From: Streptomyces subrutilus
GTDB lineage: Bacteria > Actinomycetota > Actinomycetes > Streptomycetales > Streptomycetaceae
Reading direction: 5' to 3'
DNA: 64,000 bases
NCBI RefSeq assembly: GCF_008704535.1
Contig: NZ_CP023701.1
Coordinates: 7,048,001 to 7,112,000, forward strand
The notes below the pieces were generated by a model. It saw only the letters and a program-made list of their open reading frames with translations. It had not been told where the DNA came from and ran no database searches. Position numbers and translations under genes: made by a program. Each line of letters starts with the position of its first letter. Within the stretch, counting starts at the first letter, position 1. Positions 32,476-40,743 of this stretch are shown here, one piece after another.

Positions 32476-35034
32476 CTACTCGCCGGGGTGGGCGAGCTCG
32501 ATGTCGTGGCCGTCCACGCCGCGCCCCGACAGGGTCAGCGCCGTGGCCACCGGCGGATAGCCCGTCGCGATGACGGTGTACTCGCCGCCGTTCAGGTCGG
32601 TGAAGGCGTAGGCGCCGTCCGAACCGGTCCGCGCCGTGGCCACCACGTTGCCGGCCGCGTCGACCAGCGTGACCCGCGCGTCGCCGAGCGGTCCGCCCGG
32701 CGCCCGTACGACGCCCTGGAGCTGGGCCCCGGAGGTGAGCTCGACCTCGACCCGGGTGACGCCCGCGCCGCCGACCTCGACGGGCAGGGCCGTCGGGCGG
32801 TGCCCGGCCGCGTTCACCGCGATCGTCACGTAGCCCGGGACCAGGTCGGCGAAGGTGAACTCGCCCTGCTCACCGGTGGTGCCGGTGGCCAGCACGTCAC
32901 CGCGCACGTCGGTCACGATGACCATGGCACCGACGACCGGCGCCCCGCTCTCGGCGGCCCGGACCAGGCCGCCGAGCCCGCTCGTGCCGCTCAGCAGGAT
33001 GTCGTAGGCGACGGGTTCGCCGTTCACGAGGATCGTCGAGGCCTGCGGCTGGAAGCCGTCGGCGGAGGCGATCAGGACGTACGAGCCCGCGCCGGGCGCG
33101 TGCACCGTGTACGAGCCGTCGTCCTGCGCCACCGACCGGCCCAGCTGCCGTCCGGCGAGGGAGATCAGGGTCACCGCCGCCCGCGGTACGGGCGCGCTCT
33201 CGGAGCCGCGTACGTGGCCGCCCACCGGAATTCCACCGTCCATCAGGTCCGCCCCTTCGTTCGCCACCGCGGCGTCGGCGGCCGGCTGCTGTGCTGTCAC
33301 GGGATCGCCGGCCGCGCGCGCGGTCGCGCTCCCGGGGCCGGCCGTGGCCGGGGCCGCGGCCTGCCGGGGGACCCGGGTACCGGCGGTCTCGGCGGCCGCC
33401 GCGTCCCCGGGGCCGTCCTGCGCTGCCTGTGCCAGACCGCCCGAGGTCCGCAGCGGGACCTCCTTGATGAAGATCGTGACGAGGAAGGCGATCAGGGCCA
33501 GCGGCGCGGCGATCAGGAAGACGTCCGCGATGCCGTGGCCGTACGCGCTCTCCATCACGGTGCGCAGCGGGCCGGGCAGGCTGTCCATGTCCGGGATGCT
33601 GCCGCCCGAGCTCGACGAGGCCGCGGCGGCCGCGTACTTCGGGTCGAGGGTGGCGAGGCCGTCCTGCGCGTAGTGGCTGATCCGGTTGGCCATGACCGCA
33701 CCGAGCGCGGAGACGCCCATGGCGCCGCCGAGGGAGCGGAAGAAGGTGACCGTGGAGCTGGCCGAGCCGAGGTCGGACGGCGCCACCTGGTTCTGCGTGC
33801 ACAGCACCAGGTTCTGCATCATCATGCCGATGCCGAGGCCCAGGAGGGCCATGAAGACGGCGATGTGCCAGTACTCGGTGTCGTAGCGGATCGTGCCCAG
33901 CAGGCCCAGGCCCGCGGTCACCAGCACGCCACCGCAGAGCAGCCACGCCTTCCAGCGGCCGGTCTTGGTGATGACCTGGCCGGAGACGGTCGAGGAGACG
34001 AACAGTCCCGCGATCATCGGGATCGTCATCACGCCGGACATGGTCGGGGACTTGTCGCGGGCCAGCTGGAAGTACTGGCTGAAGAAGACGGTGCCGGTGA
34101 ACATCGCGACGCCGACGAAGAGCGAGGCGATCGAGGACAGGGCGATGGTGCGGTTGCGGAACAGGCGCAGCGGGATGATCGGTTCGCTGGCCCGCGACTC
34201 GATGTAGACGAAGAGCAGGCCGAGGACGATCGAGCCGCCGACCATCGCGAGCGTCTGCCAGGACATCCAGTCGTACTTGTCGCCCGCGAAGGTGACCCAG
34301 ACCAGCAGCAGCGAGACCGCGGCCGAGATGAAGAACGCGCCGCTCCAGTCGACCTTGACCTCGCGCTTGACGACGGGCAGGTGCAGGGTCTTCTGGAGCA
34401 CGATCAGCGCGATGACCGCGAAGGGCACGCCGACGTAGAAGCACCAGCGCCAGCCGAGCCAGTCGGTGTCGGTGATGACGCCGCCGAGCAGCGGGCCGCC
34501 GACGGTGGCGACGGCGAAGGTCGCGCCGAGGTAGCCGCTGTAGCGGCCGCGCTCGCGCGGGGAGATCATCGCGGCCATCACGATCTGCGCGAGGGCGGAC
34601 AGGCCGCCGACGCCGATGCCCTGGACCACGCGGCAGGCGATGAGCATGCCGGCGTTCTGGGACAGGCCCGCGGCGGCCGATCCCAGGACGTATATGACCA
34701 GTGCGATCTGTACCAGCGCCTTCTTGCTGTACAGGTCGGAGAGCTTGCCCCACAGGGGGGTGGCGGCGGTCATGGAGAGGAGCGCGGCCGTGACGACCCA
34801 GGTGTAGGCGGACTGGCCGCCGCCCAGGTCGCCGATGATCTGGGGGAGTGCGTTGGAGACGATCGTCGACGACAGGATGGCGACGAACATGCCGAGCAAC
34901 AGCCCGGACAGCGCCTCCATGATCTGCCGGTGGGTCATCGGAGCGTCGTCGTGGCCACCGCCGTGGCCGCCGCTGTGGGCGCCTCCGGGCTTGGCGTGAG
35001 AGCCCCGCACACCGGCTGGTGTGGTCGTTGCCAT
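32476..35034 (-). CDS. DHA2-family MFS exporter fused to carboxypeptidase-regulatory-like domains
   Basis: An 852-residue protein, far longer than a normal EmrB/QacA exporter (about 500). Residues about 40-540 form a 14-helix DHA2 transporter: ILSSTIVSNALPQIIGDL, AATPLWGKLSDLYSKK, RVVQGIGVGGLSALAQI and GGPLLGGVITD. A Pro/Ala linker follows. The C-terminal part (about 620-850) has three Ig-like repeats of carboxypeptidase-regulatory type, with phrases such as DDGSYTVHAPGAGSYVLIASADGF and SDGAYAFTDLNGGEYTVIATGY. The terminal domain would lie in the cytoplasm if 14 helices are present. It is cotranscribed after a MarR regulator, suggesting drug- or metabolite-induced export. Confidence 0.9.
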   Translation of the reverse strand: MATTTPAGVRGSHAKPGGAHSGGHGGGHDDAPMTHRQIMEALSGLLLGMFVAILSSTIVSNALPQIIGDLGGGQSAYTWVVTAALLSMTAATPLWGKLSDLYSKKALVQIALVIYVLGSAAAGLSQNAGMLIACRVVQGIGVGGLSALAQIVMAAMISPRERGRYSGYLGATFAVATVGGPLLGGVITDTDWLGWRWCFYVGVPFAVIALIVLQKTLHLPVVKREVKVDWSGAFFISAAVSLLLVWVTFAGDKYDWMSWQTLAMVGGSIVLGLLFVYIESRASEPIIPLRLFRNRTIALSSIASLFVGVAMFTGTVFFSQYFQLARDKSPTMSGVMTIPMIAGLFVSSTVSGQVITKTGRWKAWLLCGGVLVTAGLGLLGTIRYDTEYWHIAVFMALLGLGIGMMMQNLVLCTQNQVAPSDLGSASSTVTFFRSLGGAMGVSALGAVMANRISHYAQDGLATLDPKYAAAAASSSSGGSIPDMDSLPGPLRTVMESAYGHGIADVFLIAAPLALIAFLVTIFIKEVPLRTSGGLAQAAQDGPGDAAAAETAGTRVPRQAAAPATAGPGSATARAAGDPVTAQQPAADAAVANEGADLMDGGIPVGGHVRGSESAPVPRAAVTLISLAGRQLGRSVAQDDGSYTVHAPGAGSYVLIASADGFQPQASTILVNGEPVAYDILLSGTSGLGGLVRAAESGAPVVGAMVIVTDVRGDVLATGTTGEQGEFTFADLVPGYVTIAVNAAGHRPTALPVEVGGAGVTRVEVELTSGAQLQGVVRAPGGPLGDARVTLVDAAGNVVATARTGSDGAYAFTDLNGGEYTVIATGYPPVATALTLSGRGVDGHDIELAHPGE

Positions 35035-35086
35035 GGGCTTCCTTACGTTCTTATGCGGGTGTACGGGTGATCAGTTCTGTCGCGTG

Positions 35087-35545
35087 CTACGCGTGCACGG
35101 GCCGCTGGGGGGTGGCGCGGCAGTCGCCGAAGCTCTCGCGCAGCCGGGTCATGAGCTGGACGAGCCGGCCGACCTCGTCGTCCGACCAGTCGCTCAGCCG
35201 GTCCGCGAGCAGCCGCGACGTGCGGCGGGAGAGCTCGTCGAGCTGCTCCTGTCCCGGGGCGGTGAGGTGCAGCATGCGGGAGCGCTTGTCGGCCGGGTCG
35301 GGGAGCCGTTCGATCCAGCCCCGGTCCGCGACGTGCGCGACGTGGCGGCTGGTCACCGACATGTCGACGGAGAGCAGCTCGGCGAGCCTGCTCATCCGCA
35401 TGTCGCCGTGCCGGCCGAGCAGTGTCAGCACGGCGGCCGATGCCGCCGGGCAGTCCTGCGGCAGGATGCGCCCCATGTCCCGCTTCACGGCGCCGATGGC
35501 GCTGAGCTCGCGGGCCAGCTCCTCGTACTGCGCCTGTCCGGCCAT
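35087..35545 (-). CDS. MarR-family transcriptional regulator
   Basis: A 152-residue winged-helix regulator. The DNA-recognition region is MRMSRLAELLSVDMSVTSRHVAHVADRGWIERLPDPADKRSR with the wing Asp-x-Arg. N- and C-terminal helices for dimerisation flank it. ATG 35545 follows GGGAGG. It is the first gene of an operon with the MFS exporter, 52 bases apart. Two GTTGC-N5-GCAA palindromes in front of it are likely autoregulatory operators, so it probably represses itself and the exporter until a ligand binds. Confidence 0.92.
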   Translation of the reverse strand: MAGQAQYEELARELSAIGAVKRDMGRILPQDCPAASAAVLTLLGRHGDMRMSRLAELLSVDMSVTSRHVAHVADRGWIERLPDPADKRSRMLHLTAPGQEQLDELSRRTSRLLADRLSDWSDDEVGRLVQLMTRLRESFGDCRATPQRPVHA

Positions 35546-35560
35546 CGCGCCTCCCGCTTC

Positions 35561-35604
35561 GTTGCTTTGGGCAACCGTAGAAGTAGTTGGTTGCTCCAGG
35601 CAAA
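35561..35604 (-). promoter_or_regulatory. Two palindromic candidate MarR operators
   Basis: GTTGCTTTGGGCAAC (35561-35575) and GTTGCTCCAGGCAAA (35590-35604) share the arms GTTGC and GCAA(C/A) around five bases. Their centres are 29 bases apart. They occupy the region just before the marR start and thus probably its promoter. Confidence 0.7.
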
Positions 35605-36232
35605 CTAAAAGGAGAGTGCGGGGCTAAAAAGTTGACAAAGGCAAGCATTGGCGAACGTAAACTTGCAGGTGAGGGCAGGTGTCGGGGCGAGAGGGAGTGC
35701 CAGTCCACATACCCCATGGTGGTGTGGGGTGTGTGGCTTGGGTGGCGCGAGTGGGGGAGCGTTTGTTCGGCGGGAGGGGTCGCGTTCGCACAGATTTGCG
35801 GGAGCCGTCGCTCGGGCGGAGTCGTGAGGGCGGTGGCCGCCCCGTTCGGGTCGGCGGGTGCGGTCGGCGGCTGCGGTCGGTGACCGTGCTCGGCGCCCGC
35901 CGTCGGTCGGCGGGTGCGGTCCGCTCACCCGGCCGCGGTCGGGTGAGCGATCGTGCGGGGCCGCTCCTGCCCGGTGCCGCGAGGGTGAAACGGTCAACGG
36001 TGTGTGACGTTGCAACGGTTACAGAGGCAACTCCATTCATTCACGAAGGAGTTATCGTCTCGTTATATTCGCCCAGGCTGGGGTGTTATGTCATCTGAAA
36101 ACCTGACATTTAGGGCGCCAGGGTGATCGATCAACGGGTCTGTTGAGGTCCTGCCATCTATCACGTCCCGTTGCAACACGGAACCCTGACGCCCGATGCA
36201 TTTTCTGTTCGCTCTGGGTAACTTCCCTCGGC
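35605..36232. other. Long regulatory region between marR and ectA
   Basis: No gene that I can support. The distal half (35700-36000) is ordinary high-GC sequence. From 36005 it becomes AT-richer and structured. There are two GTTGCAAC palindromes (36009-36016 and 36170-36177), a hairpin AACTCC/GGAGTT (36029-36053), and the operator-like repeat ATGTCA-N10-TGACAT (36088-36109). A short reading frame through 36000-36098 lacks support. Confidence 0.6.
36198..36221 (+). promoter_or_regulatory. Candidate SigB-type promoter of ectABCD
   Basis: GCAT (36198-36201), 14 bases, then GGGTAA (36216-36221) fits the streptomycete SigB pattern GNNT-N14-16-GGGTAY with one deviation. Transcription would begin about five bases before the ectA ATG, which agrees with the lack of a ribosome site there. 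SigB-type sigma factors respond to osmotic stress, which suits the operon. Confidence 0.4.
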
Positions 36233-36787
36233 ATGACCACTGCACCCGCAGACCTCGACCGCAGCCGAAGCGGCTTCCCCGGCCTTCCCGGGGAGTTGCG
36301 ACTCGACAGCCCTGACACGGGAGACGGAGCCTCCCTCTGGCGCATAGCCCGCGACTCGAAGGTCCTCGACCTCAACTCCCCGTACAGCTACCTCCTCTGG
36401 TGCCGTGATTTCGCCGGCACCTCGGCGGTCGCCCGCGACATGAGCGGGCAGCCGGTCGGGTTCGTCAGCGCGTACCGGCGGCCCGAGGCCCCCGGCACCC
36501 TGTTCGTGTGGCAGGTCGCCGTCGACGAGGCCCTGCGCGGGCAGGGCGTGGCCGGAGCGCTGCTCGACGGGCTGACCGCCCGCGAGGCCCGCCGCTCCGG
36601 CGGCCTGCGCGGCCTGGAGACCACCATCGAACCCGGCAACACCGCCTCGGAGCGCCTGTTCGCCGCGTACGCCGACCGCCACGGAGCGACGCTCACCCGC
36701 GAGGTGCTCTTCGCGCCCGGGCACTTCCCCGAGGGCGACGGGCACGCCGCCGAGGTGCTCCACCGCATCGCGCTGCCGGCCCGCTGA
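36233..36787 (+). CDS. ectA: L-2,4-diaminobutyrate N-acetyltransferase
   Basis: A 184-residue GNAT enzyme that acetylates diaminobutyrate at N4 in ectoine synthesis. It has the EctA opening LRLDSPDTGDGASLWRIARDSKVLDLNSPYSYLLWCRDF, the acetyl-CoA site VAVDEALRGQGVAGALLDGL and ETTIEPGNTASERLFAAYA. ATG 36233 is the family-consistent start, although no Shine-Dalgarno sequence precedes it; a short or absent leader is likely. It is the first gene of ectABCD, with a 181-base gap to ectB. Confidence 0.96.
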   Translation: MTTAPADLDRSRSGFPGLPGELRLDSPDTGDGASLWRIARDSKVLDLNSPYSYLLWCRDFAGTSAVARDMSGQPVGFVSAYRRPEAPGTLFVWQVAVDEALRGQGVAGALLDGLTAREARRSGGLRGLETTIEPGNTASERLFAAYADRHGATLTREVLFAPGHFPEGDGHAAEVLHRIALPAR

Positions 36788-36968
36788 CCTCGGCCGTCCG
36801 CACCCGTCGGCCGTCCCCACCCGCCGCCGGCCCACCGCGCCGCCCGCGAGGGACGGGACCGCGGGTGCGGGCCGCGCGCCGTCACGCCCGGGCGCCCGCA
36901 CGTTCGCGCCCCCGCACGTCCATGACATCACCCGTTGCAGCCGTCACACCACACCCAGGGAGAACGCC

Positions 36969-38234
36969 TTGACCATCACAGAGCCGCTTCTGAGTGTCTT
37001 CGAGACCGTGGAGTCCGAGGTCCGGAGCTATTGCCGCGCCTGGCCGACCGTCTTCGAGCGGGCGAGCGGCAGCCGGCTGTACGACGAGCGCGGCCGCGAC
37101 TACCTCGACTTCTTCGCCGGCGCCGGATCGCTCAACTACGGCCACAACAACCCGGTCCTCAAACGTGCGCTCCTCGACTACATCGAGCGGGACGGCATCA
37201 CCCACGCCCTGGACATGTCGACCACCGCCAAACGGGACTTCCTGGAGGCCTTCCAGTCCGCGATCCTGGGCCCGCGCGGCCTTCCGTACAAGGTCATGTT
37301 CCCCGGCCCCACCGGCACCAACGCCGTCGAGGCCGCGCTCAAGCTGGCGCGCAAGGCCAAGGGGCGCGAGGCCGTGGTCTCCTTCACCAACGCCTTCCAC
37401 GGCATGTCGCTCGGCTCCCTCGCCGTGACCGGCAACGCCTTCAAGCGCGCCGGAGCCGGCGTCCCCCTCGTCCACACCACGCCGATGCCCTTCGACAACT
37501 ACCTCGGCGGCCGGACGCCGGACTTCATCTGGTTCGAACGGCTGCTGGAGGACCAGGGCTCCGGCCTGAACCAGCCCGCCGCCGTGATCGTGGAGACCAT
37601 CCAGGGCGAGGGCGGCGTGAACGTCGCCCGCCCGGAGTGGCTGCGCCGGCTGGCCGACCTGTGCCGGCGCCGCGACATGCTCCTCATCGTCGACGACGTC
37701 CAGATGGGCTGCGGCCGCACCGGAAGCTTCTTCTCCTTCGAGGACGCGGGCATCACCCCGGACATCGTGACCGTCTCCAAGTCCATCAGCGGCTACGGCC
37801 TGCCCATGTCCCTGTGCCTGTTCAAGCCGGAGCTGGACATCTGGGAGCCGGGCGAGCACAACGGCACCTTCCGCGGCAACAACCCGGCCTTCGTCACGGC
37901 CACCGCCGCCCTCGACACCTACTGGCGCGACGGCGCCCTGCGCGAGCGCAGCCTCCTCCAGGGCGCGCGCATCGACGCGGCCCTCGCCGAGCTCTGCTCC
38001 GACCCGCACCTGGGCGCGAGCCATCGGGGCCGCGGAATGGTCTGGGGCATCGAGTTCCAGGACAAGGCCCGGGCCGGCGCCGTCTGCGCGCGGGCCTACG
38101 AACACGGCCTGCTCGTCGAGACCTCCGGGCCCGAGAGCGAGGTGGTGAAGCTGCTGCCGCCGCTCACGCTGTCGCCCGCCGAGCTGGAGGAGGGGCTGGA
38201 GGTCCTGACCCGCTCCGTCCGGGAGACGGCCTGA
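36969..38234 (+). CDS. ectB: Diaminobutyrate-2-oxoglutarate transaminase
   Basis: A 421-residue class III PLP aminotransferase converting aspartate semialdehyde to 2,4-diaminobutyrate, the first ectoine-specific step. It has FFAGAGSLNYGHNNP, FPGPTGTNAVEAALKLARKAKGR, the PLP Asp in LIVDDVQMGCGRTG and the Schiff-base lysine in TVSKSISGYGLPM. Length and motifs are standard EctB. The start codon is TTG at 36969, preceded by AGGGAGAAC; this rare start and the gap before it may lower expression relative to ectA. Confidence 0.97.
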   Translation: MTITEPLLSVFETVESEVRSYCRAWPTVFERASGSRLYDERGRDYLDFFAGAGSLNYGHNNPVLKRALLDYIERDGITHALDMSTTAKRDFLEAFQSAILGPRGLPYKVMFPGPTGTNAVEAALKLARKAKGREAVVSFTNAFHGMSLGSLAVTGNAFKRAGAGVPLVHTTPMPFDNYLGGRTPDFIWFERLLEDQGSGLNQPAAVIVETIQGEGGVNVARPEWLRRLADLCRRRDMLLIVDDVQMGCGRTGSFFSFEDAGITPDIVTVSKSISGYGLPMSLCLFKPELDIWEPGEHNGTFRGNNPAFVTATAALDTYWRDGALRERSLLQGARIDAALAELCSDPHLGASHRGRGMVWGIEFQDKARAGAVCARAYEHGLLVETSGPESEVVKLLPPLTLSPAELEEGLEVLTRSVRETA

Positions 38235-38261
38235 CCCCCGACGCCGCGGCGCCGGGCCACC

Positions 38262-38303
38262 GAGCACACGGGTACGAGCAGACGAGTACGAGCACACGAG
38301 TAC
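38262..38303 (+). repeat. Three tandem 14-base repeats between ectB and ectC
   Basis: Units start at 38262, 38276 and 38290 with consensus GAGCACACGAGTAC; each differs from it by at most one base. They lie between the ectB stop and the ectC ribosome site. They may be a neutral minisatellite or affect mRNA structure. Confidence 0.85.
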
Positions 38304-38330
38304 ACCGCACGCGAAGAAAGGCAGATCAGA

Positions 38331-38735
38331 GTGATCGTCCGTTCCTTCAAGGACATCGAGGGCACCGACCGGCACGTGAAGGCGGCGTCCGGCACCTGGG
38401 AGAGCAAGCGCATCGTCCTCGCCCGTGAGCGCGTCGGCTTCTCCCTCCACGAGACGGTGCTCTACGCCGGCACCGAGACGTCGATGTGGTACGCGAACCA
38501 CGTCGAGGCCGTCGTGTGCGTGGAGGGCGACGCGGAGCTGACCGACGAGGAGACCGGGCGCACCTACCGCATCACGCCCGGGACGATGTACCTGCTCGAC
38601 GGCCACGAGCGGCACACCCTGCGCGTCGAGCGGGACTTCCGCTGCCTGTGCGTCTTCAACCCGCCCGTCACCGGGCGCGAGGACCACGACGAGAACGGCG
38701 TCTACCCGCTGCTCACCGAGCCGGACCCCGTCTGA
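38331..38735 (+). CDS. ectC: L-ectoine synthase
   Basis: A 134-residue cupin that cyclises N4-acetyl-diaminobutyrate to ectoine. It opens MIVRSFKDIEGTDRHVKAASGTWESKR and keeps the metal-site segments HETVLYAGTETSMWYANHVEAV and LLDGHERHTLRV, with His and Glu/Tyr ligands in expected places. The start is GTG 38331 behind GAAAGGCAG. It is in the middle of the ectABCD operon, 96 bases after ectB and 62 before ectD. Confidence 0.97.
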   Translation: MIVRSFKDIEGTDRHVKAASGTWESKRIVLARERVGFSLHETVLYAGTETSMWYANHVEAVVCVEGDAELTDEETGRTYRITPGTMYLLDGHERHTLRVERDFRCLCVFNPPVTGREDHDENGVYPLLTEPDPV

Positions 38736-38797
38736 GGGGTGACCGCGCCCCGCACGCGGGCGATGCACGGAAGACGAGAGGAGAGGCAGGCAACACC

Positions 38798-39697
38798 ATG
38801 AGCACCACGACCGAGCGCAGTGCGGACGTCTACCCGACCCGAGGTCCCGAGGAGGTGCTGATCGGCCGTCAGGACCCCGTCGTGTGGTCCGAGCCCGGCA
38901 CCCCGGGCCCGTTGTGGGGGCGCGAACTCGAAGCCTTCGACCGCCACGGCTTCCACCCCGTCGACCAGCTGATCACCCCCGAGGAAGTGGACGTCTACCG
39001 GGGCGAGCTGGACCGGCTGGTCGCCGACCCCGCGGTGCGCGCCGACGAGCGCTCGATCATCGAGCCCACCTCCCAGGAGGTGCGCTCCGTCTTCGAGGTG
39101 CACCGGATCAGCGAGGCCTTCGCCCGGCTGGCGGCGGACCCGCGCGTCGTCGGGACGGCCCGGCAGATCCTCGGCTCGGACGTCTACGTGCACCAGTCGC
39201 GGATCAACGTGAAGCCCGGCTTCGGCGCCCGCGGGTTCTACTGGCACTCGGACTTCGAGACCTGGCACGCGGAGGACGGACTCCCGCGCATGAGGACCGT
39301 CTCGGTGTCTATCGCCCTGACGCCGAACCACCCCACCAACGGCGGTCTCATGATCATGCCCGGCTCGCACCGGACCTTCCTCGGCTGCGCCGGCGAGACG
39401 CCCAAGGACAACTACAAGAAGTCCCTGCGGATGCAGGACGCGGGCACGCCCTCGGACCAGGCCCTCAGCCGGTTCGCGGAGGCCTGCGGGATACGGCTGT
39501 TCACCGGCCGGGCCGGCTCGGCCACCTGGTTCGACTGCAACGCGATGCACGGCTCCGGCGACAACATCACGCCGTACCCGCGCAGCAACGTGTTCTTCGT
39601 GTTCAACAGCGTCGACAACGCACCCGAGGAGCCCTTCGCGGCTCCGGTCCGGCGCCCCGGGTTCGTCGCGGCCCGGGACGTGACCGCGGTGCGCTGA
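38798..39697 (+). CDS. ectD: Ectoine hydroxylase
   Basis: A 299-residue Fe(II)/2-oxoglutarate dioxygenase producing 5-hydroxyectoine. The signature GFYWHSDFETWHAEDGLPRMR carries the iron ligands His and Asp (HxD), the distal His is in FDCNAMHGSGDNITPYPRSNVFFVFNS, and QSRINVKPGFGARGF is typical. ATG 38798 follows GAGGAGAGGCAGG. The presence of ectD means the strain can make hydroxyectoine, which adds heat and desiccation protection. A strong terminator follows. Confidence 0.97.
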   Translation: MSTTTERSADVYPTRGPEEVLIGRQDPVVWSEPGTPGPLWGRELEAFDRHGFHPVDQLITPEEVDVYRGELDRLVADPAVRADERSIIEPTSQEVRSVFEVHRISEAFARLAADPRVVGTARQILGSDVYVHQSRINVKPGFGARGFYWHSDFETWHAEDGLPRMRTVSVSIALTPNHPTNGGLMIMPGSHRTFLGCAGETPKDNYKKSLRMQDAGTPSDQALSRFAEACGIRLFTGRAGSATWFDCNAMHGSGDNITPYPRSNVFFVFNSVDNAPEEPFAAPVRRPGFVAARDVTAVR

Positions 39698-39726
39698 CGA
39701 CCGCGCGCACCACCGGTGCGATCCGC

Positions 39727-39772
39727 CGAGGGGCGGGGGTACGACCCGTACGGGTCGTACCCCCGCCCCTCG
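39727..39772. terminator. 46-base perfect palindrome ending the ectoine operon
   Basis: A perfect palindrome centred on GTAC at 39748-39751. As RNA it would form a long stem on either strand. It lies between ectD and the convergent EF-hand gene, so it probably terminates both. Confidence 0.88.
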
Positions 39773-39803
39773 CGCACGGCCCGCCCGGTCCGCGGCCCTG
39801 GGC

Positions 39804-40364
39804 TCAGCCGGCCAGCGGACCCAGCAGCCAGCTGCCCGCCGAGCCCGGGTCCTCGTCGAAGTAGTACGCCCGGATCGCCTCCAGCAGGTCGGCCCGGCCG
39901 ATCAGGCCGTCACCGTCCTGATCCAGGCGCCGGAAGACCTCGCGGGCGTCGGCCTCGGGCAGGTTCATCAGCGCACCGGTCCAGCGGACCTCCTCCTCCT
40001 GGGTGAGCAGGCCGTCCCCGTCGGCGTCCGCGATGTCCATGATCGCGTCCAGGAAGGGCAGATAGCCCTCGTCGAAGGATTCGGGCGTCTCCAGCAGCCC
40101 GGCCGCGAAGGCGGCCTTGTACTCCGCCTCGCTGATCCGCCCGTCGCCGTCCGCGTCGGCCACCCGGGCCAGGTGCGTCCAGAGCGCCAGGCTCAGATCG
40201 TGCAGGCGCTGCCGGGCCGGCGACCCGGGCGCGTGGCCGAACGCCTCGGCGGTCCGGGCCGCCCCCGTCTCGAAGTCCTCCCGCCCGACGAACCCGTCGC
40301 GATCGCCGTCGTACGTCTCGAACCGGCGGGTGAGCTTCTGGTCGAGGAACGCCGAAATCTCCAT
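39804..40364 (-). CDS. EF-hand calcium-binding protein (calerythrin-like)
   Basis: A 186-residue cytoplasmic protein with four EF-hand loops: about residues 19-30 (DGDRDGFVGRED), 70-81 (DADGDGRISEAE), 113-124 (DADGDGLLTQEE) and 148-159 (DQDGDGLIGRAD). Loops 1 and 4 end in Asp rather than Glu at position 12, which may shift affinity toward magnesium. The layout matches actinobacterial calerythrin/sarcoplasmic-type calcium buffers. ATG 40364 follows GAGAGG. It is convergent with ectD and divergent from the large glucanase gene. Confidence 0.92.
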   Translation of the reverse strand: MEISAFLDQKLTRRFETYDGDRDGFVGREDFETGAARTAEAFGHAPGSPARQRLHDLSLALWTHLARVADADGDGRISEAEYKAAFAAGLLETPESFDEGYLPFLDAIMDIADADGDGLLTQEEEVRWTGALMNLPEADAREVFRRLDQDGDGLIGRADLLEAIRAYYFDEDPGSAGSWLLGPLAG

Positions 40365-40743
40365 GGACACCTCTCTGGTCGGTGGGGCCGGGCCGCCCGG
40401 TCCGCCCATGGTCGGGCATGTGCCGCCGGGCCGGGGCCCGTACCGCCGAATCCCCCACTCCGCGGTGAACGCGGCCGTCCGGCGCGCGGGTCCGCCGCGC
40501 CGGTCACCACTGCGTCGGCCGTGCCGCTCACCGCGCGAGCGTGTGCGGGCCGTTGACAAAGTCGTCATCTGAGAGAAACCTGTGACGCCATGACCGCATA
40601 TCAGCGATCAGATCGCTCAAAAAATCAAGAACACTCCGCAAGTTTTAGGCAATCAGTCCCCGGCGGTTGCTGACGTCCCACGTTCGGCTCCACCGGGCGG
40701 GTGCACCGGCACCCGCCCGGCCCCCCATGGAACAGAGGACAGC
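40365..40743. other. Divergent intergenic region before the glucanase gene
   Basis: No gene seen. An AT-rich section (40550-40660) is the likely promoter zone; TTGACA at 40552-40557 is a good -35 hexamer on the plus strand, but no convincing -10 lies at the right distance. The run of A residues near 40620-40635 is unusual for this DNA. Confidence 0.5.

Noticed and set aside
36000..36098. Short reading frame upstream of ectA, 32 codons from a GTG
   Set aside because: No ribosome site, atypical codons (TTA, ATT, GTT) and overlap with regulatory palindromes; more likely non-coding.
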